This document shows, one piece after another, positions 49,811-57,341 of a stretch of 64,000 nucleotides of DNA. The notes beneath the pieces are model-generated. The model saw only the letters and a program-made list of their open reading frames with translations, was not told the DNA's origin and did not search any database. The position numbers and the translations under genes are program-made. The stretch is from an uncultured Chloroflexales bacterium. GTDB lineage: Bacteria; Chloroflexota; Chloroflexia; Chloroflexales; Chloroflexaceae. The stretch is taken from NCBI GenBank assembly GCA_937902315.1, contig CALGUG010000028.1, positions 1-64,000 on the forward strand. Direction: 5' to 3'. Within the stretch, counting starts at the first letter, position 1. Every line of letters starts with the position of its first letter.

Positions 49811-52800
49811 ATGTTTCAGCCGGTTGATGCGAAGGTCTCCTTCCCTCGTCTAGAAGAGGACATCCTTGCTTGGTGGAAGGCAGAGCGCATAGTCGAACAG
49901 TCGCTCGAAGGCAACAAAAACGGGCCGAAGTTTGTCTTTTTTGAAGGGCCACCCACAAGTAACGGACGGCCCGGTATTCACCACGTCATTGCTCGCTCGT
50001 TTAAAGATATTATTTTGCGCTACCGCGCGATGCAAGGCTACCATATTATTGGCCGTCGCGAGGGCTGGGACACACACGGTTTGCCAGTCGAGATTGAGGT
50101 TGAGAAAGAGTTAGGCTTCAACGGCAAGCCAGATATTGAAAAGTTTGGTATCGCAGCCTTTAACGAGAAGTGCAAAGAGAGTGTTTGGCGCTACATTCAA
50201 GAATGGCGCAAAATGACCGAGCGCATCGCGTACTGGCTCGATCCTAATGGTTATATTACCTACGAAAATTGGTACATCGAGAGCGAATGGCAGATCTTCC
50301 GCCGACTCTGGGATCAAAATCTGCTCTTCCGCGACTACAAGGTGACCATGCACTGCCCGCGCTGTGGCACCAGCCTCAGCGACCACGAGGTCAGCCAGGG
50401 CTTCAAAGACAACGTCGATGACCCCTCGGTCTGGATCAAGTTCCGTGTGCAAGGCCCGGGCGGCAGCGGCGATAGCCACCCCTTGGCGGCCGAGCTGGCT
50501 GGCGCAAGCTTGGTAGCTTGGACAACCACGCCTTGGACGCTGCCTGCCAACGTCGCGCTCTGTGTCAAGCCCGATGCTCACTATGCGCAAGCCACCGTCA
50601 ACGGCGAGCGCTTGGTCATGGCAGCCGCTCTGATCAAGTCGGTGCTGGGCGACGACGTCGAGATCGAGCGCACTTGGGTGGGCAAAGATCTGGTCGGCCT
50701 GCGCTACGACAACCTGTTCGAAGGTGTGCCCGGCGCTGGCGACAACGTCGACTGGAACCAAGCCTACCGCGTGATCGCCGATGACTTTGTCAGCTTGGAA
50801 GATGGTACGGGTATCGTCCACATCGCTCCGGCCTACGGTGACTTAGAGATCGGCCGCAAATACGACCTGCCGACGCTCTTCTCGGTCGACCTGAGCGGTC
50901 AGACCCTGCCCGAATTCGAGTCGCTCGGCTTCGCTGACAAGTTCTTCAAAGATGCCGACCCGCTGATCACCGCCAACCTGAAAGAGCGCGGTCTGCTGCT
51001 CAAGAGCGCTCGCGTGCGCCACTCCTACCCGTTCTGCTGGCGCTGTGGCACGCCGCTGCTCTACTACGCCAAGCGTTCGTGGTACATCCGCACCACCGCA
51101 CGCCGCCAAGAGCTGATCGACAACAACCAGAAGATCAACTGGGTACCCGATCACATCAAGGATGGCCGCTTCGGCAACTGGTTGGTCAACAACATCGACT
51201 GGGCTGTTAGCCGCGAACGCTACTGGGGCACGCCGCTGCCGATCTGGGTCAGCGACGATGGCCAATACATGGAGTGTATCGGCTCGCTAGCCGAGCTCGA
51301 AACCAAGGTCGGTCGCAGCCTCAAAGAGCTGGATCTGCACCGCCCCTACGTCGACGAGCTGACTTGGGAAGCCCCCGACGGCCATGGCACCATGCGCCGC
51401 ATCCCCGATGTGGCCGACGCCTGGTACGACAGCGGTTCGATGCCGCTGGCCCAGTGGCACTACCCATTCGAAAACACCGACCTGTTCGATACGGCGTATC
51501 CCGCCGACTACATCTGTGAAGCGGTCGACCAGACCCGTGGTTGGTTCTATACCTTGCACGCGATCAGCACCTTGCTCTATGGCCAGCCAGCCTTTAAGAA
51601 CGTCATCTGTCTCGGCCACATCTTAGACGCCGAAGGCCAAAAGATGAGCAAGAGCCGTGGCAACATCGTCGATCCGTGGTCGGTCATCAACCAACAGGGC
51701 GTCGACGCCTTGCGCTGGTATCTCTTCACGGCCAGCCCTCCCGGCAACCCGCGCCGCTTCAGCAACGATCTGGTCAACGAGAGCCTGCGCAAGTTTATGC
51801 TCACGCTCTGGAACACCTACAGCTTCTTTGTGACCTACGCCAACCTCGACGGCTGGACACCCCAAGCCAACAGCAAGGGCGAGCTCCAGCTGATCGACAA
51901 GTGGGCGCTGGCTTCGCTCAACATCTTGGTGCGCGATGTCACCAAAGGTCTGGAAGAGTACGATGTAACCGGCTCCGCCCGTCTGATCGAGAAGTTCGTC
52001 GATGAGTTGTCGAACTGGTATGTGCGCCGCAACCGCCGCCGCTTCTGGAAGAGCGAGGCCGACGGCGATAAAGAGGCCGCCTACTCGACGCTCTATACCT
52101 GTCTGGTCACGGTCAGTAAACTGGTGGCACCCTTCGCACCCTTCATCAGCGAGGCGATCTATCGCAACCTGGTGGCCCGCAGCGATTCGAGCGTGCCGAG
52201 CAGCGTGCACTTGGCAAGCTGGCCGAAGGTCGACGAGTCCTTGATCGACGAGCGCTTGGTGGCCGACACCGAAGTGTTGCTCAACGCTGTCAGCTTGGGC
52301 CGTGCCGCTCGCAAGAGCGCCAACCTCAAGGTGCGCCAGCCGCTGAGCGAACTCTGGCTGCGCGCTCCTTCCAACGAGCAGACCGAGGGCCTGCGCCGCT
52401 TTGAAGACGAGCTGCGCGACGAACTGAACGTCAAGGCGGTTCGCTACCTCGATGCCAACAGTGCCGTAGTCGAATACCGCTTCAAGCCGAACCTGCGTCT
52501 GGTCGGTAAGAAGTATGGCAAGCAGGTGCCCGCTCTGACAGCCGCCCTCAAGGCGCTGGAAGGCGACGCCGCTCGCAGCGCGGCACAGCAGCTCGAAGCT
52601 GGCAAGCCGCTCAGCCTGCAGATCGAGGGTGGCGAGCTCAACCTGCTGCCAGAAGAGGTCTTGATCGAAACCAGCTCGCCCGAGGGCTACGCTGTCGCTG
52701 AAGAGAACGGTGTGCTGGTGGCGCTCAACATCAATGTGACGCCCGAACTGCGCCTTGAAGGTATTGCCCGTGACTTGGTACGCAACATCCAAGATGCGCG

Positions 52801-53011
52801 CAAGAACGCCGACCTCGACATCAGCGATCAAATCGTGATCTTTGTCGACGCTCCGGCTCTGCGCGAAGCGGTCACGACCTGGGGCGACTACATCAAGAGC
52901 GAAACGCTGGGCACCGATCTGGTGCTTGGCAGCGCTCCCAATGGCGCCCACAGCGAGCAGTTTGAACTCGACGGCACCACGGTAACGATCGCTATCGTGC
53001 CGCAGAAATAG
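49811..53011 (+). CDS. ileS: Isoleucyl-tRNA synthetase (long, eukaryote/Thermus-like type)
   Basis: 1066 residues, longer than the 930-940 of the E. coli type. In FFEGPPTSNGRPGIHHVIARSFKDII the HIGH site reads G55-I-H-H58. GWDTHGLPVEIEVEKELGF, WTTTPWTLPANVALCV (editing domain), CPRCGT zinc knuckles, the Ile-specific DQTRGWFYTL and K611-MSKS follow. The C-terminal half has the anticodon-binding domain and a DUF5915-like end (NINVTPELRLEGIARDLVRNIQDARKNADLDISDQI). This class is often less sensitive to mupirocin; not tested here. Codon use is strongly biased, as for a highly expressed gene. GAGGAG precedes the ATG. Confidence 0.96.
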   Translation: MFQPVDAKVSFPRLEEDILAWWKAERIVEQSLEGNKNGPKFVFFEGPPTSNGRPGIHHVIARSFKDIILRYRAMQGYHIIGRREGWDTHGLPVEIEVEKELGFNGKPDIEKFGIAAFNEKCKESVWRYIQEWRKMTERIAYWLDPNGYITYENWYIESEWQIFRRLWDQNLLFRDYKVTMHCPRCGTSLSDHEVSQGFKDNVDDPSVWIKFRVQGPGGSGDSHPLAAELAGASLVAWTTTPWTLPANVALCVKPDAHYAQATVNGERLVMAAALIKSVLGDDVEIERTWVGKDLVGLRYDNLFEGVPGAGDNVDWNQAYRVIADDFVSLEDGTGIVHIAPAYGDLEIGRKYDLPTLFSVDLSGQTLPEFESLGFADKFFKDADPLITANLKERGLLLKSARVRHSYPFCWRCGTPLLYYAKRSWYIRTTARRQELIDNNQKINWVPDHIKDGRFGNWLVNNIDWAVSRERYWGTPLPIWVSDDGQYMECIGSLAELETKVGRSLKELDLHRPYVDELTWEAPDGHGTMRRIPDVADAWYDSGSMPLAQWHYPFENTDLFDTAYPADYICEAVDQTRGWFYTLHAISTLLYGQPAFKNVICLGHILDAEGQKMSKSRGNIVDPWSVINQQGVDALRWYLFTASPPGNPRRFSNDLVNESLRKFMLTLWNTYSFFVTYANLDGWTPQANSKGELQLIDKWALASLNILVRDVTKGLEEYDVTGSARLIEKFVDELSNWYVRRNRRRFWKSEADGDKEAAYSTLYTCLVTVSKLVAPFAPFISEAIYRNLVARSDSSVPSSVHLASWPKVDESLIDERLVADTEVLLNAVSLGRAARKSANLKVRQPLSELWLRAPSNEQTEGLRRFEDELRDELNVKAVRYLDANSAVVEYRFKPNLRLVGKKYGKQVPALTAALKALEGDAARSAAQQLEAGKPLSLQIEGGELNLLPEEVLIETSSPEGYAVAEENGVLVALNINVTPELRLEGIARDLVRNIQDARKNADLDISDQIVIFVDAPALREAVTTWGDYIKSETLGTDLVLGSAPNGAHSEQFELDGTTVTIAIVPQK

Positions 53012-53026
53012 TCCTACACACAATCA

Positions 53027-53052
53027 GGGGGCGAGCTAGCTCGCCCCCTTTT
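53027..53052 (+). terminator. Terminator of ileS
   Basis: A perfect 22-bp palindrome (GGGGGCGAGCT / AGCTCGCCCCC, 53027-53048) followed by TTTT, 15 bp after the ileS stop. Confidence 0.9.
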
Positions 53053-53350
53053 ACTGGTAAGCTGGCGTGTTTCGACAGTCGCTGTGATCGTCTGCATATA
53101 GATGCTCATCTTTTCAGTAAGCGATCCCTATGCTGCACTATCTCTTTGATTGTGTGGATATCGATTAGCAGATGGGTGAGCCTAGTAGGTGTTAGTTTCA
53201 CATACCTCTGATCTCTATAAGTCTTGGCAAAACCAGTGGTGCGTTAGTGTAGCGCCCATAACAAGCGCTATGTGGTATAGGCTATGGCAATAGAAAGCCT
53301 TTACATCGCTGCCGATGGTTAAGCCACAAACACCCTCTCAAGAATAACTG
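53053..53350. other. Gene-free interval after ileS
   Basis: About 300 bp between the ileS terminator and family B copy 6. No frame with a ribosome site and no clear repeat was seen. Confidence 0.4.
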
Positions 53351-53473
53351 ATACCAAATCCGTTTAAAGACGTGCATGCTCTTCGCTCAGAAAAACGAAA
53401 AGCCGGGAAAAGGAAAGAGTCACGTTCCGCTCTGCCGATGGCCAAAGAGAACCTAATCAACCGGATTTGGTAT
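53351..53473. repeat. Family B MITE-like element, copy 6 (inverted)
   Basis: Perfect 12-bp ends ATACCAAATCCG (53351-53362) and CGGATTTGGTAT (53462-53473). The inner text is the reverse complement of copies 2, 4 and 5 (GTTCCGCTCTGCCGATGGCCAAAGAGAACCTAATCAACC). It is 123 bp, alone, and without any family A sequence. Confidence 0.9.
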
Positions 53474-53667
53474 GAATTCAGTCTAGTGTCCAAAACGAGA
53501 TAACCTTTGATAAGATGCTTGCTTGTACACTCATTCGCAATCTATTTCGTTTTGGATTCAAGCTGGTCGAAAACGGTAATTTTTAATAGCACGTATTTGA
53601 AACGGCAAACACAGAAGCACATTGAGCGTTGCCCAGATTCGTGTTTTATGATAGAAGTCTTGAAGTT

Positions 53668-54069
53668 ATGAACGGACCTCGCTATCTCAACCTCGATCTG
53701 GTGATTAGCTCATTTGAAGATCTCACGCCGCTCATGGAGAGCTTCGGCGATCAGATCGACCTCCTCTACAATGGTAAAGAGAATGGGATCTATCGAGCGA
53801 TTTGCGAGATCGCGGGCCGAAATCTCGGCGCCGAACAAGCCGCTCTTGCATTCTGCCAATTGATCGAAGGGCTAGAGGGCAAGGCGCTACAGCTCTGGCA
53901 GGGCGCATTCTCGCGCGACTTCGATTTTGGTTTCGAATCGGGCCAAGGCAGCCACCAGCTACGCATCAGGTTCGAGCCTGCCCTGATCGGGCGCATCGCG
54001 CTGTGTGGCGCATCGATCTCGATCACCCTTTACCCCGCAGACCAGCCCAGCATCACCCCGACGGCTTAG
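53668..54069 (+). CDS. Uncharacterised 133-aa soluble protein
   Basis: Best start is the ATG at 53668 (MNGPRYLNLDLVISSFEDLTPLMESFGD); a TTG 13 codons upstream is possible, and neither has a good ribosome site. The compact alpha/beta sequence has LYNGKENGIYRAICEIAGRNLGAEQAALAFCQLIEGLEGKALQLW and ends RIALCGASISITLYPADQPSITPTA. I have a vague memory of short conserved hypothetical proteins with a similar LNLDL start and ASI-x-T-x-YP end but cannot name a family. Flanking repeats and lone setting fit an accessory gene. Confidence 0.6.
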   Translation: MNGPRYLNLDLVISSFEDLTPLMESFGDQIDLLYNGKENGIYRAICEIAGRNLGAEQAALAFCQLIEGLEGKALQLWQGAFSRDFDFGFESGQGSHQLRIRFEPALIGRIALCGASISITLYPADQPSITPTA

Positions 54070-54342
54070 CCGCCCAGATTTGCTCTATGTGTCTCAGCGT
54101 TTAGTACAACCAGCAGATCACCTTGCGTCTTCCGTTTGTATTTTCCCCATTGCAAGTATGCACATCTGTAAGCGGCTTTCGCTCCCTTCTCCCGCCTCTA
54201 TGCATTACCCAAAAGTCGTGTCGGCAGCAAAAGGCGATCGTTCGCATACCATCGCGGGAGTATCCTTGAGAGCACAGAACGGGGAGAGGAGGGGTGAGGG
54301 CAGATAACGCTGACCGTATGGAGATTTGTGGGTAATGTATAG

Positions 54343-54364
54343 CTCCCGCATTGCGGGAGAAGGG
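54343..54364 (+). repeat. Family C palindrome, copy 3
   Basis: CTCCCGCA-T-TGCGGGAG (54343-54359), with AAGGG after it, then TCGGGGATGAGGGC and, about 15 bases on, the family A core at 54394. The left CCCTT of the palindrome is not conserved in this copy. Confidence 0.8.
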
Positions 54365-54379
54365 TCGGGGATGAGGGCT

Positions 54380-54445
54380 GGCTAGCCCATTTTGTAGCCG
54401 TAGGCGGACGCGCCAAGGACCGAATGGAAGGAAGTGACTAAGCCG
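54380..54445 (-). repeat. Family A dispersed repeat, copy 11
   Basis: Core GTAGCCGTAGGCGGACGCG (54394-54412) followed by CCAAGGACCGAATGGAAGGAAGTGACTAAGCCGCC. Part of a C-A composite like copy 1. Confidence 0.9.
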
Positions 54446-54701
54446 CCAGCGCCTTGCCCTATTTGAACTAATCGAGCGAATGTGGTATGACAGACGAGAC
54501 ACGCCTGATACGAGGCTCGCCTTCAATGGTGCTTGCGCAGTCCGAACAAGCTCAGAGCAAAATAGCTCTTTAGATAACGATTTGGTTGGTGCAGAGCTGA
54601 AATTTCACGCTCAGCTAACAAACAAAGCGCTAGCAATTTTGGCATTTATCACAAAAGCCATGCTATAATGACATTCACATTCATTCGTATAAGAAGGCTC
54701 T

Positions 54702-55223
54702 ATGGAAGCGATACAAGATTTCCTTACCAATTTGCGCCCTATCCTTAGTCTCCTCGGTGTTCTCCTAGGAGCGTACCTCGTCCTACTCTGGGCGGCATCG
54801 GTGCTCTGGGCGTACCGCGATATACGCAGCCGCAGCGACGATGTATCGGTACAGGTGCTTGCAGCTGGTTTGGTACTCTGCCTGCCCTTCATCGGCATTC
54901 CGCTGCATATGATTTTGCGTCCTCGCGAAACGCTGGCTCAAAAATACGAACGCACGCTGCAAGAAGAATACTTGCGCCGCGATATCGAAGAGCCCTATGT
55001 GTGTCCGCATTGTCAGCGTGCGATCGAGCCCGATTTCATTCTCTGTCCACACTGTCATACCAGTTTGCGTCGGCATTGCAACGCTTGCAACCGTGTCGTT
55101 GATCTCACTTGGAGCATCTGCCCCTATTGCGGAAACGATGGTTCAACAGGCCCGTTGCATCACAACTACCGCGTCCCTGCCAACGCCTCAGACCAAATAG
55201 ATTTATATGAACGACCGCGTTAA
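54702..55223 (+). CDS. Membrane-anchored double zinc-ribbon protein
   Basis: 173 residues. Two membrane segments (about 12-38 and 48-70) are followed by a cytoplasmic helix (RETLAQKYERTLQEEYLRRDIEEP) and a double zinc ribbon: CPHC (about 101-104), CPHC (115-118), CNAC (126-129), CPYC (140-143), eight Cys in four pairs. Double zinc ribbons usually mediate protein or nucleic-acid contacts. A relative of this layout with short membrane helices is common in Chloroflexota. Function unknown. It may be the first gene of a unit with the solute-binding protein. Confidence 0.8.
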   Translation: MEAIQDFLTNLRPILSLLGVLLGAYLVLLWAASVLWAYRDIRSRSDDVSVQVLAAGLVLCLPFIGIPLHMILRPRETLAQKYERTLQEEYLRRDIEEPYVCPHCQRAIEPDFILCPHCHTSLRRHCNACNRVVDLTWSICPYCGNDGSTGPLHHNYRVPANASDQIDLYERPR

Positions 55224-55299
55224 CTCTCGGATCGGTAACCCTCAGCACATTGCTTCGCCGTGTTCTTCGTCTACGTTGATGGAACGTTCGTGGTCAGCT

Positions 55300-57111
55300 A
55301 TGGCTCAAGTACCGATGCGAATCATCTTGTCGTTTCTCGTGATCTTTTCGCTAACAGCTTGCGAAATTGAAGGTGGTGTTCCAACCGAAACGCCGCTTGG
55401 CACCAATACCGAAACGCTGCCCCCCGAGGCCAGCCAACCAGCGCCACAGCCAAGCGAAACAGCTCAAGCACAAGAAACCGGAACGATCACGATCGGCTTA
55501 TTAGAGAGCGATCAACCGCGCGACCTGTTCCCTTACCATACGGATAGCAGCGACGCACGGGCTACCGCTCCGATCACGAATCTGCTCTATCCGCCGCCGA
55601 TTCTGGCCTATAACTATACCTATACCGTCACAAATGTGCTTGAGCGAGTTCCCACGCTCGAGAACGGCGGCGCTGTCTTGCAACCCATCGATCAATACCT
55701 CGATGCGGCTGGCAACATCACCACCACCGTCACCGAAGTGATCACGCAAGTGCAGCAGATCGTTGTCACCTACAACTGGAGCCACGACCTGCACTGGGCC
55801 GACGGCACACCTGTTACCGCCCACGACTCGGTCTTCGCCTACGAAACGGCCAAGAAGGTCAATCTGGGAGAGGAAGCCAACAGCAAACTAGCCCTGCTCG
55901 ATCGCTATGAAGCTGTGGATGACTATACGACTCGCGCCTATCTCAAGCCAGACTATCTCGACCCGACCTATATGACCACGGTCTGGACTCCCCTGCCGCG
56001 TCATATTTTGGGCGATACGCCTGCCGAAGAGATCTTCGAAAGCGAATGGGCCAAAGCGCCGATCGGCTACGGGCCCTACACCTTCGCAAAGCGCGACACC
56101 GGTAGTATCCGCTTGGAGCGCAACACCCACTACGTGGGCAAACAGCCCGCCGAACAGGTGATCTTCAGCTTCTTGCCCAGCGTCGATGCCCTGCGCGTTG
56201 CAGTTTTGAACGGCAGAATCGACGTTGCCAGCGCCGAGCGTATTCCAACCGATCAATTCCCCTTCTTGGCGCAACACGAGTCACAGGGGCTGATGCGGGT
56301 CGCCTTCGTCGATAACCCGATCTGGGAGCATCTCGACTTCAATCTCGACGTGCCGATTTTGCAAGACTACCGCGTGCGGCGTGCGATCGCCTACGGCATC
56401 AACCGCCAAGCCATGGTAGAAGAGCTCTTCAGCGAACATGGCAGCGTGTTGGAAAGCTGGATTCTGCCCAAACAGTGGGGTGCAGCTTCCAAAGATGAGA
56501 TCACGCGTTACAAGTTTAGCCCCGAACAGGCCAACGCCCTGCTCGATGAAGGCGGTTATATCGACACAGATGGCGACGGTATTCGCGAAGCCAATGGCGA
56601 ACCGATCGCGCTTTCCTTGATCACCACCGCCAACACGCCCATTCGCAGCACAGCAGCTAACCGAATCGTTGCGGATCTGGGCTCAATCGGCATCAAGGTC
56701 GAAGTCCAAGAGCTACCGATCGGCGAGCTCTATCGACTCGATGGACCGCTCTTCCAGCGTCAGTTCGAGCTCAGCCTATTTGGCTGGCTGGCGGGTGTCG
56801 ATCCGGCTGGTTATTCGCTCTGGAGCTGCAAAGCCGTGCCAAGTGAAGCCAACGGCTGGACGGGCAACAACTTCTCGGGCTGGTGTTTCCGCGATGCCGA
56901 CCGTGCGATCAGCGTGGCGACCACCTCGCTCGATCCCGAAGAGCGCCGCCAAGCCTACCTGACCCAGCAGCAGCTCTTCACCCAAGAAGTGCCCATGCTG
57001 CCGCTCTTCCAGCGCCTCACGATGGTGATGGTCAATCCCAATCTTGAAGGCGTCAAGTCAGACGCAACCGCACCCCTGACTTGGAATATCAGTGATTGGA
57101 CACGTTCCTAA
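55300..57111 (+). CDS. ABC transporter substrate-binding lipoprotein, family 5 (oligopeptide/dipeptide type)
   Basis: 603 residues from the ATG at 55300, taken because it opens a lipoprotein signal (MAQVPMRIILSFLVIFSLTAC, Cys21); ATGs at 55207 and 55279 are alternatives and none has a good ribosome site. SBP_bac_5 blocks are present: YNWSHDLHWADGTPVTAHDSVFAYE, YGPYTFAKRDTGSIRLERN, RVRRAIAYGINRQAMVEELF and GGYIDTDGDGIREANGEPIAL. The family binds peptides, nickel or sugars. An unusual insert with TTTVTEVITQVQQIVVTYN lies near 135-155. The permease and ATPase genes are not adjacent. Confidence 0.9.
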   Translation: MAQVPMRIILSFLVIFSLTACEIEGGVPTETPLGTNTETLPPEASQPAPQPSETAQAQETGTITIGLLESDQPRDLFPYHTDSSDARATAPITNLLYPPPILAYNYTYTVTNVLERVPTLENGGAVLQPIDQYLDAAGNITTTVTEVITQVQQIVVTYNWSHDLHWADGTPVTAHDSVFAYETAKKVNLGEEANSKLALLDRYEAVDDYTTRAYLKPDYLDPTYMTTVWTPLPRHILGDTPAEEIFESEWAKAPIGYGPYTFAKRDTGSIRLERNTHYVGKQPAEQVIFSFLPSVDALRVAVLNGRIDVASAERIPTDQFPFLAQHESQGLMRVAFVDNPIWEHLDFNLDVPILQDYRVRRAIAYGINRQAMVEELFSEHGSVLESWILPKQWGAASKDEITRYKFSPEQANALLDEGGYIDTDGDGIREANGEPIALSLITTANTPIRSTAANRIVADLGSIGIKVEVQELPIGELYRLDGPLFQRQFELSLFGWLAGVDPAGYSLWSCKAVPSEANGWTGNNFSGWCFRDADRAISVATTSLDPEERRQAYLTQQQLFTQEVPMLPLFQRLTMVMVNPNLEGVKSDATAPLTWNISDWTRS

Positions 57112-57144
57112 GCTAAAGCAGCGCTCAGATAAAACTAAAACAAG

Positions 57145-57180
57145 AGAGCAGTTGGCTTGCAAAGGCCGACTGCTCTTTTT
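57145..57180 (+). terminator. Terminator of the solute-binding protein gene
   Basis: AGAGCAGTTGGC (57145-57156) pairs with GCCGACTGCTCT (57165-57176) with one G-T pair, followed by TTTTT. It directly abuts the left end of family B copy 7. Confidence 0.88.
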
Positions 57181-57297
57181 ATACCAAATCTGCTTCATGA
57201 GTTCAAAACTATGGCGGCAACAGCTCTAGCTCCAAAAAGGCTTCCAGCGCGTCCGCCTACGGCTATAAACAGTCTATCCTTCGAACGGATTTCGTAT
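57181..57297. repeat. Family B MITE-like element, copy 7, carrying a family A core inside
   Basis: Ends ATACCAAATCTG (57181-57192) and CGGATTTCGTAT (57286-57297). The usual CTTCGGCAGAGTGGAAC middle is replaced by family A sequence with the core at 57247-57266. This is a clear chimera of the two families. Confidence 0.82.
57212..57266 (+). repeat. Family A dispersed repeat, copy 12 (inside family B copy 7)
   Basis: TGGCGGCAACAGCTCTAGCTCCAAAAAGGCTTCCA leads into core GCGTCCGCCTACGGCTAT (57249-57266). The sequence right of the core is family B end, not the usual AACATCCCGCCC. Confidence 0.85.
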
Positions 57298-57341
57298 TAG
57301 CCCTCGCCAGAATTGCAGTCATACAAAATACCCAAGGAGGA

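Larger units (their letters stand above)
54070..54701. other. Repeat-rich gene-free interval
   Basis: About 630 bp holding family C copy 3 and family A copy 11. It also has the inverted pair GCATTACCC (54202-54210) and GGGTAATGT (54330-54338), and GGGGAGAGGAGGGGTGAGGGC (54281-54301), a relative of the GGGGATGAGGGC part of family C. Short frames here have no ribosome sites. Confidence 0.5.

Noticed and set aside
51623..53023. Antisense 466-aa frame within ileS
   Set aside because: It is a shadow of the highly biased ileS codons; the sense gene has all family motifs.
1011..57266. Family A as a CRISPR array
   Set aside because: Copies are kilobases apart, in both orientations, with no regular spacers and no cas genes.
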